This document shows positions 1-8,502 of a stretch of 35,630 bases of DNA, one piece after another; position 1 is the first letter of the stretch; each line of letters begins with the position of its first letter. Below the pieces are notes generated by a model. It was not told where the DNA came from, did not search any database, and saw only the letters and a list, made by a program, of their open reading frames with translations. The stretch covers positions 1-35,630 of the forward strand of contig JAODBH010000026.1 of the NCBI GenBank assembly GCA_025463865.1, written 5' to 3'. The position numbers and the translations under genes are program-made. This DNA comes from Actinomycetes bacterium (GTDB lineage: Bacteria; Actinomycetota; Acidimicrobiia; IMCC26256; Chersky-534).

Positions 1-182
1 GTGGTCGGGGCGTCGGGGTCCCACACGCTCAACGCGAAGCTCTTGGTGCCTTCGGGCGCGCCGGCCCACTGGAGGTCGGGGCTGATGTTCTGGCCCCCGG
101 TGTAGGGATACGCGGCGGACGAGGGAAGCGTCCCGCCGTCCTCGAACTGGCTGCTGGTGACGCGGAAATCGGTGTCGGCCAT
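1..182 (-). CDS. PEBP-family protein (YbhB/YbcL type), N-terminal fragment
   Basis: Only the first 60 residues are in the window; the gene continues beyond base 1. Translation from the ATG at 182-180 gives the hallmarks of the bacterial phosphatidylethanolamine-binding protein family: [10 protein letters not shown], then a strand ending in DPDAPT, the conserved ligand-pocket motif. Bacterial members are small soluble proteins that bind anionic ligands; their roles are mostly unknown. No signal peptide is visible, so a cytoplasmic location is likely. The start has no strong ribosome-binding site at the usual distance. The neighbouring YciI-like gene has the same orientation and ends 41 bases upstream of this start, so co-transcription is possible. 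The family call is firm; the function is not known. Confidence 0.85.
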   Translation of the reverse strand, partial: MADTDFRVTSSQFEDGGTLPSSAAYPYTGGQNISPDLQWAGAPEGTKSFALSVWDPDAPT

Positions 183-223
183 ACGTTGAAGATGCCACCT
201 CAGACGGCCATTCCAAAACTGAC

Positions 224-562
224 TCAGTCGGGGAGGCAGGAGCCCGGGAAGCTGCTGACCGGAAGCACCTCGTAGGTGAAGAGCCCGGCCTTCACGCCGG
301 GATCCTCGTCCATGATCGCGGTCACCTCGTCGACGGTCCCGGTGAAGATGCCGACGCCGGCCCACCCGCTGTCGTCGGTCACGCGGCACACGATCGGGAG
401 GCGGCCGTCGGCCCGCAGCGCGAAGTTGCGACGGCCGTGCTCCCACACGATCGACATGGCGTCAGGCTCCTGCAGTTTGGCCGTGCCCTTCAGGAGCAGG
501 ACGCAGTACGCCCGTGACCTTCCGAGCATCTCGCGCATGTACTCGTCGGTGATCTCGGCCAT
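224..562 (-). CDS. YciI-like dimeric alpha/beta-barrel protein
   Basis: A 112-residue protein with no signal peptide or membrane segment. Its size and pattern resemble the YciI/YCII-related ferredoxin-like fold: an early helix ([19 protein letters not shown]), a strand-helix-strand with a polar centre, and a late [10 protein letters not shown] strand. Members are small cytoplasmic proteins found beside redox or sigma-factor genes, mostly without a known reaction. The ATG start is supported by a strong GGAGGA ribosome-binding site about 5 bases upstream. It is divergent from the DUF72 gene across 68 bases and co-directional with the PEBP gene. The family assignment rests on overall pattern only, so another alpha/beta-barrel subfamily is possible. 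Confidence 0.65.
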   Translation of the reverse strand: MAEITDEYMREMLGRSRAYCVLLLKGTAKLQEPDAMSIVWEHGRRNFALRADGRLPIVCRVTDDSGWAGVGIFTGTVDEVTAIMDEDPGVKAGLFTYEVLPVSSFPGSCLPD

Positions 563-630
563 CGTTTCCTCCGTGCTGACGTCGAGGACCCGCGTGCCTG
601 CCGGATCCCCGCGCAGGGTACACAGCGCCC

Positions 631-1386
631 ATGGCCTTGCTGGTGGGGACCTCGGGATGGCAGTACCGCGACTGGCGGGGCGCGTTCTACCCGCGTGACC
701 TTCCGCAGCGCGAATGGCTGGCTCACTACGCGGCGGCGTTCCCGACGGTCGAGCTGAACAACAGCTTCTACCGCCTCCCCGAGCGGAAGAACTTCGAGCG
801 GTGGGCCGCGTCCACGCCGTCGGACTTCCGATTCGCGGTCAAGGCGAGCCGCTATCTCACCCACATCAAGCGGCTCCAGGATCCGCAGGAACCGGTCCAA
901 CGGATGCTCGATCACGCTCGGGGCCTCGGTCGCAAGCTCGATGTGGTGCTGTTGCAGCTGCCGCCCACGCTGCAGTGCGACATGCAGCGGCTCGAGGCGA
1001 CCTTGGCATCCTTTCCCGGTGGCGCGGACCGCGTGCGGGTGGCGCTCGAGGTCCGGCATCCGTCCTGGTGCGTCGACCCCGTCTACGACCTGCTCCGGCG
1101 GACCGGCACTGCGCTGTGCCTCACCGACCGTCGCAACCGCGTCTCTCCCCTCGTGCGGACGGCCGACTGGTGCTACGTACGGCTCCACGAAGGGACCGCG
1201 TCGCCCGGTCCGAGCTACGGGCGTGCCGCGCTGCGCCACTGGGCCGGGCGGATCCACGACCTCTACGGCTCCGACCCTGACGGCTATGTGTACTTCAACA
1301 ACGACCCGACGGGCGCGGCGATCCGGAACGCCCGGACGTTCACCAGGTTGACGGCGAAGACCGCGGCTGCGGCGCAGCCTGGGTGA
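631..1386 (+). CDS. DUF72 (YecE-type) TIM-barrel protein
   Basis: A 251-residue soluble protein with the N-terminal DUF72 signature: LVGTSGWQYRDWRGAFYP, then a segment matching the VELNNSFYRLP strand and the FRFAVKASRYLTHIKRL motif. The C-terminal CYVRLHE and VYFNNDPTGAAIRNA motifs, typical of this family, are also present, so the protein is complete. YecE-like proteins adopt a TIM-barrel related to AP endonuclease/xylose isomerase folds, but no reaction is established. The ATG at 631 has no ribosome-binding site. A TACACA element ends 6 bases before it, so translation may be leaderless. The next gene starts 32 bases downstream on the same strand but has its own -10-like box. Confidence 0.9.
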   Translation: MALLVGTSGWQYRDWRGAFYPRDLPQREWLAHYAAAFPTVELNNSFYRLPERKNFERWAASTPSDFRFAVKASRYLTHIKRLQDPQEPVQRMLDHARGLGRKLDVVLLQLPPTLQCDMQRLEATLASFPGGADRVRVALEVRHPSWCVDPVYDLLRRTGTALCLTDRRNRVSPLVRTADWCYVRLHEGTASPGPSYGRAALRHWAGRIHDLYGSDPDGYVYFNNDPTGAAIRNARTFTRLTAKTAAAAQPG

Positions 1387-1403
1387 TCTGACCCGCTTCG
1401 GGC

Positions 1404-1409
1404 TACTGT
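1404..1409 (+). promoter_or_regulatory. Candidate -10 box (TACTGT) for the acyltransferase gene
   Basis: TACTGT fits the actinobacterial TANNNT pattern and ends 9 bases before the GTG start at 1419. That would give a 5' leader of only about 2-3 bases. No ribosome-binding site is visible before this GTG. Confidence 0.4.
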
Positions 1410-1418
1410 CACCGCCCC

Positions 1419-2531
1419 GTGGAGACCCAGACCCGTCCCCCGGCTGGAGTGCTCGGCTACCGACCCGAGCTCGACGGTCTGCGCGCACTGGCGGTCACGG
1501 CTGTCCTGCTGTTCCATGCCGGCGTCTCGTGGGCGAAGGGCGGCTACCTCGGCGTCGACGTGTTCTTCGTGCTGAGTGGCTTCCTGATCACCCGCATCCT
1601 GCTCGAGGAGCGGGTCCTCACCGGCCGTACCGCGATCTTGCGCTTCTACATGCGCCGGGTGCTCCGGCTGTTCCCGGCGCTCGTCGTGGTGGCCGCAGCG
1701 TGCGCCATCTACGCCGAGCTGGCGCTGTCGTCGGGTCAGATCACCCAGATGTGGCACGACGTGTTCGCCACCGCCACGTACCACATGAACTGGGTCGAAG
1801 CCCTCCATCAGCAGCCCGCGTTCGGGCTCCTGGACCACGCCTGGTCGCTGAGCATCGAGGAGCAGTTCTACGTGCTCTGGCCGCTGGTGCTCATCGTCGC
1901 GCACCGGTTGTGGGGAATCCGCGGCGTCGCCGGCATCGCGATCGCGGGCGCCGTGGCTTCGGCCGGCCTCCGGGTCCTGTTGCTCCACAACGGCAGTCCC
2001 GACATCCGCGTCTACTACGGCCTCGACACGCACTCCGACGGCATCCTCATCGGCTGCGCGCTCGCGGCGTGGACGATGCTGTGGCCGGGCCTGGTCGACG
2101 CGCTGCACGGGCCGTTCACGCGCGGGCTCGGCGCGCTGGCGCTGTTCGCGGTCGGGATCGCCGCGTCGACGGTCGACATCGCCAGCAAGAGCCTCTACCG
2201 GTGGGGGTACCTGCTGTTCGGCCTCACGACCGCGGTGGTGGTGGCCGACCTCTATGCACGCGGGCTCACGAGCCGCGTGCTCCGGTGGGCGCCGCTCGTG
2301 GCCGTCGGCCGGATCTCGTACGGGCTCTACCTGTGGCATTGGCCGGTGTTCATCGTGCTCAACGGGCAGCGGATCCACTGGAGCTTCTTGCCGCTCACGC
2401 TGCTGCGCCTGAGCGTGAGCCTGGTCTTCGCGGTGCTGTCGTTCTTCCTCGTGGAGCAGCCGTTCCTCCGGTTGAAGCCGCGGCTCGAGCCGTGGCTCAC
2501 GCGCCCGAGCCGGGCCGACGACCTGGTCTAG
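1419..2531 (+). CDS. Acyltransferase 3 family membrane protein (OafA/YrhL type)
   Basis: A 370-residue integral membrane protein of the acyltransferase-3 family, which transfers acyl groups (often acetyl) to extracellular sugars, lipids or antibiotics. Visible signatures are YRPELDGLRALAV with the catalytic-type His33 in LLFHAG, GYLGVDVFFVLSGFLI, the membrane RxxR-like RRVLRLFPAL, AWSLSIEEQFYVLWP, and the late RISYGLYLWHWPVF helix. About ten hydrophobic segments are expected. The protein ends at the membrane domain and has no C-terminal SGNH domain, unlike long OafA proteins. The GTG start gives the canonical N-terminus; no ribosome-binding site is seen. The acyl acceptor cannot be told from sequence, and no glycan operon is adjacent. 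Confidence 0.92.
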   Translation: METQTRPPAGVLGYRPELDGLRALAVTAVLLFHAGVSWAKGGYLGVDVFFVLSGFLITRILLEERVLTGRTAILRFYMRRVLRLFPALVVVAAACAIYAELALSSGQITQMWHDVFATATYHMNWVEALHQQPAFGLLDHAWSLSIEEQFYVLWPLVLIVAHRLWGIRGVAGIAIAGAVASAGLRVLLLHNGSPDIRVYYGLDTHSDGILIGCALAAWTMLWPGLVDALHGPFTRGLGALALFAVGIAASTVDIASKSLYRWGYLLFGLTTAVVVADLYARGLTSRVLRWAPLVAVGRISYGLYLWHWPVFIVLNGQRIHWSFLPLTLLRLSVSLVFAVLSFFLVEQPFLRLKPRLEPWLTRPSRADDLV

Positions 2532-2567
2532 CGCCGCTGCGATCGCTCGGCGGGCGTCTCGCATACT

Positions 2568-2581
2568 GAGATTACAATCTC
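2568..2581. promoter_or_regulatory. 14-bp palindrome GAGATTACAATCTC, candidate operator
   Basis: A perfect inverted repeat: GAGATT, a central AC, and AATCTC. It lies in the 113-base gap before the methyltransferase gene and overlaps the expected -35 position of a promoter with TACGCT at 2601-2606. Its size and symmetry suit a dimeric TetR- or GntR-type regulator, but no regulator gene is nearby. Confidence 0.4.
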
Positions 2582-2600
2582 GGTGTGAGAGACAGCGCGC

Positions 2601-2606
2601 TACGCT
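2601..2606 (+). promoter_or_regulatory. Candidate -10 box (TACGCT) for the methyltransferase gene
   Basis: TACGCT matches TANNNT. It predicts transcription starting near 2613, leaving a leader of about 32 bases that contains the GAGGAG ribosome-binding site before the ATG at 2645. The palindrome at 2568-2581 covers the -35 side. Confidence 0.4.
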
Positions 2607-2644
2607 GGGGAACCACCCGGCGGTCGGCACGAGGAGTTCGAGCG

Positions 2645-3394
2645 ATGCAACAACCCCAGTGGGACCCGCAGGAGTACGCGCGCAGTGGGGCCTTCGTGCC
2701 CGAGTTGGGGCTTCCGGTCGTCGACCTGTTGGCACCGGTGCCGGGGGAGCGGATCCTCGATCTCGGCTGCGGCAACGGAACGCTGAGCGCCGAGATCGTC
2801 CGGCTGGGGGCGACGGTCGTCGGCGTCGACGCGTCGCCCGAGATGGTCGCCGCCGCGGTGGCGGCCGGGCTGCAGGCGGAGGTCGTCGACGGCGCTCGGC
2901 TCCCGTTCCGCGAAGAGTTCGACGCGGTCTTCTCCAACGCCGCGCTGCACTGGATGACGGACCCCGACGCCGTCATCGCCGGTGTCGCCCGCGCGCTGAA
3001 GCCCGGCGGCCGCTTCGTTGCCGAGATGGGGGGCCACGGCAACGTGGCGTCGATCGGCGTCGCGCTCACCGCCGCCTTCGCGCGCCGCGGGATCGACGTC
3101 GCTCCGATGCGGCCCTGGTACTTCCCCGCACCCGACGTCTACGCGGAGCGACTCGTTGCCGCGGGATTCGCGGTCGACTCGATCCAGCTCATCCCGCGTC
3201 CGACGCCGCTGTCCGGCAGCTTCGAGGCTTGGCTCGACACGTTCGCCCGGAGCTACTTCGCCGGCCTCGACCCGGCGACGAGTGCCGCGATCACCGCCGA
3301 CGTCGTCGACCTCGTGCGCCCCTGGCTCTGCGACGAGCGCGGTCGCTGGACCGCCGATTACGTCCGCCTCCGCTTCGCCGCCCACCTCGCGTAG
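2645..3394 (+). CDS. Class I SAM-dependent methyltransferase
   Basis: A 249-residue Rossmann-fold methyltransferase. Motif I is DLGCGNG (residues 39-45), followed by the acidic VVGVDASPEMV strand end, the AVFSNAALHWM motif IV region and ARALKPGGRFVAEMGG after it. This layout resembles trans-aconitate or malonyl-ACP O-methyltransferase-like (methyltransferase-11/25) proteins; the substrate is unknown. The ATG at 2645 is chosen over in-frame upstream starts because GAGGAG lies at a proper distance before it and the translated upstream part is not conserved in style. The gene stands alone and is followed by a strong hairpin shared with the convergent amidohydrolase. A palindromic operator candidate upstream suggests regulated expression. 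Confidence 0.9.
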   Translation: MQQPQWDPQEYARSGAFVPELGLPVVDLLAPVPGERILDLGCGNGTLSAEIVRLGATVVGVDASPEMVAAAVAAGLQAEVVDGARLPFREEFDAVFSNAALHWMTDPDAVIAGVARALKPGGRFVAEMGGHGNVASIGVALTAAFARRGIDVAPMRPWYFPAPDVYAERLVAAGFAVDSIQLIPRPTPLSGSFEAWLDTFARSYFAGLDPATSAAITADVVDLVRPWLCDERGRWTADYVRLRFAAHLA

Positions 3395-3398
3395 CCCT

Positions 3399-3428
3399 CT
3401 GAGGCGCCGTGAGAGCACGGCGCCTCAG
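3399..3428. terminator. Bidirectional hairpin terminator, 13-bp perfect stem
   Basis: CTGAGGCGCCGTG, a 4-base loop (AGAG), then the exact reverse complement. It sits between the convergent ends of the methyltransferase (3394) and amidohydrolase (3444) genes. No T-run follows on either side, as is common for actinobacterial I-shaped terminators. Confidence 0.75.
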
Positions 3429-3443
3429 GATCTTGCACGCGAC

Positions 3444-4847
3444 CTAGAGGGACGGGTCGCCGTGGGTGCGGAACTCGTCGAGGGCGGCGCGGGCCCAGGC
3501 GAGATCGTCGGTGGCGGCGCGCTCGCGGGCGGCCTCCACGTCGATGCCGTAGACGCGCGCGGCGTTGAGGCCGAGGATCTTGGCCTTCCGCTCCGCGGTG
3601 AGCGCGGGGTAGCCGTAGCGCTCCTGGTACTCGACGGGGATCTCGAACGCACGGAACGCGTCGATCGTCGGCTGGGTGGGGCCGTACCAGATGCCGTCGG
3701 TTCCCCACAGCACGTTGTCCTCGCCCACCGCGAGGAGCAGCTTGCCGAGCACGTGCGCGGCCTCCTGTGGGTGCCGGATCATGCAGAACCACGTGCTGCC
3801 CAGTTCCGCGTAGACGTTGGATCCGGGCTTGATGCCGGAGTCGCGCAGCGTCTTCACGAGCCGGTTCACGCCGACGTCCTCGGTCTCCGGGGTGAACGGC
3901 CCCTCGAACGTCGACGCGTCGCTCGAGATCTCGTAGCCCGAGTGGTACACGAGGAACGTGATGTCGGGGAAGGCGGCCGCGGCCGGACCGATGTCGCTGG
4001 GCGAGCCGGCCGCGACGAGCCCGCTGAGGCCCTTGTGCGCGCACACGAGCTTGGGTCCGAGCTCGCGCACCCGTTCGAGGAACGGGATGCCGGTGTCCTC
4101 ATCGTCGAGCATCCACATCGAGCCCGGCACCTTCGCGCCGCCCTGGCTGTGCCCGAGCGTGTACACCTTCCAACCCGCGGGCGCGTAGTCGTCCCGCCAC
4201 TGCTCCATCGACGCGAGCTCGGCCGCGACGTTCGGGTGGACGACGGCGTGATTGAGGATCCGGCCCGACTCGCCGAGCCGCTCGAACAACACCCGCGTCG
4301 CGGCCATCTCGTCGTTGAAGAGGTATCGGCCTTCGTCGAGGCCCGGCCCCGACGTGAGCACCGCGACCGCGGTCTCCGAGCCGAGGAACACGCAGCGGAG
4401 GTACTCGGCGAAGTCGTAGGCCCGGTCGCCCTCGAGCTCGGTCCACCAGCTCGGCATCAGCTGGCGGTACATGTCGAGCAGGAACTCGGTGACGAACGTG
4501 GGCGCGCGGTCGGCGATGTAGTGCGTCTGCACGTCGAGCACCGTCTCCGGGCCCTCGAACACCGACGCCGCGGCCTCGCGGTCCACCACGGCCTCGGGCG
4601 GCACCGCGTAGAAGTCGCCGTACTCGGCGTCGAGGGCGCGCAGACCCGCCGCGGTGCCGAACCGGCTGCCCCAGTACGGCGCGCTGCCCACGCCGAGCTT
4701 CGCGGCCGCGTCCGTGCCGGTGGCGTGGGTCGCCCGGAGCACCCGCCGGTCGGCATCGGTATAGGCGGGGGCGACGTACTCGTCGGTCTGGCTGCGGCGC
4801 AGGATCGACGGGGGCAGCGATGGCAGCGCCGGCGGTTCGTCGGGCAT
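3444..4847 (-). CDS. Amidohydrolase-2 family protein (TIM-barrel)
   Basis: A 467-residue protein of the amidohydrolase-related family (metal-dependent TIM-barrel hydrolases and decarboxylases). Metal or catalytic positions can be recognised as H271 (VCAHKGLSG), H302 (LVYHSGYE) and D384 in LWGTDGIWYG; the C-terminal helix KAKILGLNAARVYGID is typical. The N-terminal HxH metal motif reads D105-V-Q107-T-H109, so the first His is Gln. The start at 4847 is preferred over longer frames because GAGGAG lies 8 bases upstream. The protein is cytoplasmic, with no signal peptide. It is divergent from the ABC transporter genes and convergent with the methyltransferase. The substrate is unknown; hydrolase or decarboxylase activity are both possible. 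Confidence 0.85.
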   Translation of the reverse strand: MPDEPPALPSLPPSILRRSQTDEYVAPAYTDADRRVLRATHATGTDAAAKLGVGSAPYWGSRFGTAAGLRALDAEYGDFYAVPPEAVVDREAAASVFEGPETVLDVQTHYIADRAPTFVTEFLLDMYRQLMPSWWTELEGDRAYDFAEYLRCVFLGSETAVAVLTSGPGLDEGRYLFNDEMAATRVLFERLGESGRILNHAVVHPNVAAELASMEQWRDDYAPAGWKVYTLGHSQGGAKVPGSMWMLDDEDTGIPFLERVRELGPKLVCAHKGLSGLVAAGSPSDIGPAAAAFPDITFLVYHSGYEISSDASTFEGPFTPETEDVGVNRLVKTLRDSGIKPGSNVYAELGSTWFCMIRHPQEAAHVLGKLLLAVGEDNVLWGTDGIWYGPTQPTIDAFRAFEIPVEYQERYGYPALTAERKAKILGLNAARVYGIDVEAARERAATDDLAWARAALDEFRTHGDPSL

Positions 4848-4949
4848 CGACGGGCTCCTCGCGATGGCAGGGTTCGGCGTTCGGCGGTCCAGCGGACCTG
4901 CCGCGGATCTTACGGGTCGCGCCGAAGGCCCAGGCTCCGCGGCGTGCAG

Positions 4950-4977
4950 TTGCATCCGGCGTCCAGCGGGGTAACAA
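4950..4977 (+). promoter_or_regulatory. Candidate promoter of the ABC transporter operon
   Basis: TTGCAT (4950-4955) and TAACAA (4972-4977) are separated by 16 bases. The -10-like box ends 6 bases before the GTG at 4984, so the message would be leaderless. No ribosome-binding site is visible before this GTG. Confidence 0.45.
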
Positions 4978-4983
4978 CCTCAT

Positions 4984-6094
4984 GTGCCGGTGTACGAGCT
5001 CCTGCTCCACAACGTCTTCGCCCGGAAGGTGCGGACCGCGCTCACCGCCGTGGCGGTCGCGATCGGCGTGATCCTCGTCGCCACCCTCGGCGTCGTCACC
5101 CACAGCTTCACCGACACCGCGGCTGCGGTCCTGCGTACCGGCAAGGCCGACTTCACCGTGTCGCAGAAGGGCGTCTCCGACCTCCTCAGCAGCATCATCG
5201 ACGAGGCCAAGGTCCAGAAGATCGCGGCGACACCGGGCGTCGCGAGCGCGGTCGGCGCCCTCGTCGCCACGACAAAGTACAACGCGGCGAACCCGCTGTT
5301 CCTCGAGATCGGCCTGCCGGCCAGCCAGCTCACCGAGTTCGGCGTCAAGGTCGTGGCGGGCCAGCCGTTCACCGAGAGCTCCTCGGGCCAGGTCATGCTC
5401 GGTTACCGCGCCGCCGACAACCTGGGCAAGAGGGTCGGCGACTCGATCACCATCGACGGCGTCACGTACCGCATCGTCGGTCTGTACGAGACCGGGCAGT
5501 CGCTCGGCGACACCGGCGCGATGATGCCGCTTCCCCAGCTCCAGGCGCACGAACGCGAAGCGGGCGAGGTCACGCTCATCTTCGTGCGGGACCAGCCCGG
5601 GGCGAGCATTCCGAAGATCCGCAGCATCGTGGAGCACGACAACCCCGAGCTCGTCACGATCCGCTCCGCAACCGAGTTCGGGCGGGTCGATCGCAACCTG
5701 CAGCTGCTCGACGCCGTCGACCGAGGTTCCACCGTGCTGGCGCTCTTCATCGGCGGCATCGTCGTCGGCAACACGATGCTGCTGTCGTTCTACCAACGCA
5801 CCCGCGAGTTCGGCGTCATGCGCGCGGTCGGCTGGTCGCGATGGCGACTCATGCTCCTGATCGCGGGCGAGGGCCTGTTCATGGGTCTGTTGGGCGCGAT
5901 GGTCGGCGTCCTCGCGACCTGGGGCCTGACCCAGTGGCTCGCGCACCTGCCGGCCCTGCTCGGGCTGCTGCACCCGCAGTACACGGCCGACATCTTCTGG
6001 CGGGCGCTGGGCGTCGCGCTCGGCATCGGCTTCCTCGGTGCGATGTATCCCGCGTTGCGGGCCGCGTTCCTGTCCCCGGCGACGGCGTTGAGCC

Positions 6095-6102
<8 letters not shown>
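4984..6102 (+). CDS. FtsX/MacB-type ABC transporter permease
   Basis: A 372-residue permease of the MacB/LolC/FtsX class. One membrane segment lies near residues 18-40. A periplasmic-type MacB_PCD domain follows (about 45-240), then three C-terminal membrane segments (about 247-267, 289-316 and 338-362) containing the FtsX signature YQRTREFGVMRAVGWSRWRL. Type VII ABC systems of this kind work mechanically, moving lipids, lipoproteins or peptides at the outer membrane face rather than importing solutes. The gene overlaps the ATPase gene by 8 bases, so the two form one complex. GTG at 4984 gives the shortest plausible N-terminus; the nearby ATG at 4982 is out of frame. The exported substrate is unknown. 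Confidence 0.93.
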
Positions 6103-6832
<730 letters not shown>

Positions 6833-6847
6833 TCGTGCTGTCTCAGG

Positions 6848-7495
6848 TCAGGTGCTGAGCCCGACCGGGCAGCTCACCCCGGTACCGCCGATGCCGCAGT
6901 AGCCCCCTGGGTTCTTCGCCAGGTACTGCTGGTGGTAGTCCTCGGCGTAATAGAACGGTCCGGCGTCGACGATCTCGGTCGTGATCCCGCCGTGCCCGGC
7001 CTTGGCGAGCTCCTCCTGGTACGCGGCCCGGGAAGCCTCGGCCGTCTTCCGCTGCTCGTCGTCGAAGACGTAGATCGCGGAGCGGTACTGCGTGCCGACG
7101 TCGTTGCCCTGGCGCATGCCCTGCGTCGGGTCGTGGTGCTCCCAGAACACCTTCAGGAGCTGCTCGTAGCGGACGACCGCAGGGTCGAAGACCACCAGCA
7201 CGACCTCGTTCTGCCCGGTGTTGCCCGAACAGACCTCCGCGTAGGTGGGGTTCGGGGTGATGCCGCCGGAGTAGCCGACCGCGGTCGTGTAGACGCCGGG
7301 GGTCTCCCAGAAGTCGCGCTCCGCACCCCAGAAGCAGCCGAGCCCGAACACCGCTTGCTGCATGCCCTCGGGGAACGGCGGCTGGATCGGGTGGCCGTTG
7401 ACGAAGTGCCGGTTGCCCGGGTCGATCGCCTCGCTGCGACCCTTGAGCGCCTCGTCGGCGGTGGGGAGCTTCGACTTGTCACGGAACAGGAACAT
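6848..7495 (-). CDS. msrA: Peptide-methionine (S)-S-oxide reductase MsrA
   Basis: A 215-residue cytoplasmic enzyme that reduces methionine-S-sulfoxide in proteins and free methionine, repairing oxidative damage. The catalytic motif is GCFWGAE with nucleophile Cys54. The family signatures YSGG, HDPTQ and the C-terminal [16 protein letters not shown] are present. Two further cysteines, Cys200 and Cys209, fit the recycling cysteines of the three-cysteine class of MsrA. The ATG is preceded by GAGGTG about 5 bases upstream. The N-terminal 45 residues ([19 protein letters not shown]) match the extended form common in actinobacteria and proteobacteria. It is the last gene of a leftward run and lies 73 bases after the SDR gene. 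Confidence 0.97.
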   Translation of the reverse strand: MFLFRDKSKLPTADEALKGRSEAIDPGNRHFVNGHPIQPPFPEGMQQAVFGLGCFWGAERDFWETPGVYTTAVGYSGGITPNPTYAEVCSGNTGQNEVVLVVFDPAVVRYEQLLKVFWEHHDPTQGMRQGNDVGTQYRSAIYVFDDEQRKTAEASRAAYQEELAKAGHGGITTEIVDAGPFYYAEDYHQQYLAKNPGGYCGIGGTGVSCPVGLST

Positions 7496-7568
7496 GCGTC
7501 ACCTCTGGTATCGGATCTGTGGCCCGTTGAACCGCAGGGGGGACGTGGCTGTTCCTGCCGGCCGACCC

Positions 7569-8417
7569 CTACATACCCTTTTCCTTCATGGCCATCTCCA
7601 TCATCGCGGAGATGTCCACCTGGCCCGTGAAGATGCCGCCCGCGGCGCCCTGGTCGCTGAAGATCACGTTGCCACTGACGGCGCTCGCGGCGTCACTGTT
7701 GAGGAACACGAGCGGCCACGCCTGCTCCTCCGCACTGGAGTTGCGGCCCAGCGGCTTCGGGTACGCGTCCATGAAGTCCTGGCCGACGTCGGACACGATC
7801 TCCGGCATCATGTTCGTGTCGGTGGGTCCGGGCGCAATGCAGTTGATGCGGATCTTGCGCTCCGTGCCGAGCTTCACGCCGTTCATCAGCACCCACACGA
7901 TGATTGCTTCCTTCGAGAACGAGTAGCCCTCGCGCACCTCGACCGGGTGGGCCTCGCACCACGCCTTGCCTGCGGCCCAGTCGGGCTGGCCGATGAGCTC
8001 CATGCAGTTCGCCATGTTGGCCAGGTAGCCCATGCCGGCACCGGACGAGATCGACGCGATCGCGCCGCCCTCGGGGATGTGGTCGAGGAGCGCCTCGGTC
8101 AGGTAGCGGTGCCCGAGGTAGTTGACGAGCATCACCTTCTGCGGCGGGTGGATCTGCGACAGGCCGGCGCAGTTGAAGAGTCGGTCGAGCTTGCCGCCCT
8201 TGGTCACCGCGGCGACCGTCTCGTCGATCGCCTTCGGGTCCGCGAGGTCGGTCTCGTGGAACGCGGCGTTCGCGACGGTCGGCTTGCGAACGTCGAGGAT
8301 GTGGACCTCGGCGCCCAGGTCGCCCAGGATCTTCGCAGTGGCCTCGCCCATCCCGGAACCGCCGCCGGTGACGAGCACCCGCTGGCCCTCGTAGCTGAAC
8401 TTCCCCGCATCGACCAT
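7569..8417 (-). CDS. Short-chain dehydrogenase/reductase (3-alpha-HSD-like)
   Basis: A 282-residue NAD(P)-dependent classical SDR. The cofactor motif TGGGSGMG occupies residues 17-24, NCAG residues 82-85, a catalytic Ser lies in ASISSGAG near 124-125, and Y165-x-x-x-K169 is intact. Asp42 after the second strand (ILDVRK) suggests NAD rather than NADP preference. An insertion between the Ser and Tyr motifs (about residues 133-160) resembles 3-alpha-hydroxysteroid dehydrogenase-like members. The start at 8417 is chosen because GGGGGG precedes it at 6 bases and longer frames add unrelated sequence. The C-terminus has a Met-rich tail. The substrate, steroid or other alcohol, cannot be assigned. 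Confidence 0.9.
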   Translation of the reverse strand: MVDAGKFSYEGQRVLVTGGGSGMGEATAKILGDLGAEVHILDVRKPTVANAAFHETDLADPKAIDETVAAVTKGGKLDRLFNCAGLSQIHPPQKVMLVNYLGHRYLTEALLDHIPEGGAIASISSGAGMGYLANMANCMELIGQPDWAAGKAWCEAHPVEVREGYSFSKEAIIVWVLMNGVKLGTERKIRINCIAPGPTDTNMMPEIVSDVGQDFMDAYPKPLGRNSSAEEQAWPLVFLNSDAASAVSGNVIFSDQGAAGGIFTGQVDISAMMEMAMKEKGM

Positions 8418-8502
8418 GACGTTCCCCCCGGACCTGACGTGGCGTTTCCTGGGAACGTATCGCGGCGACGTCGACCGCGAAACGGCGTACTCCGGCTGCG
8501 TG

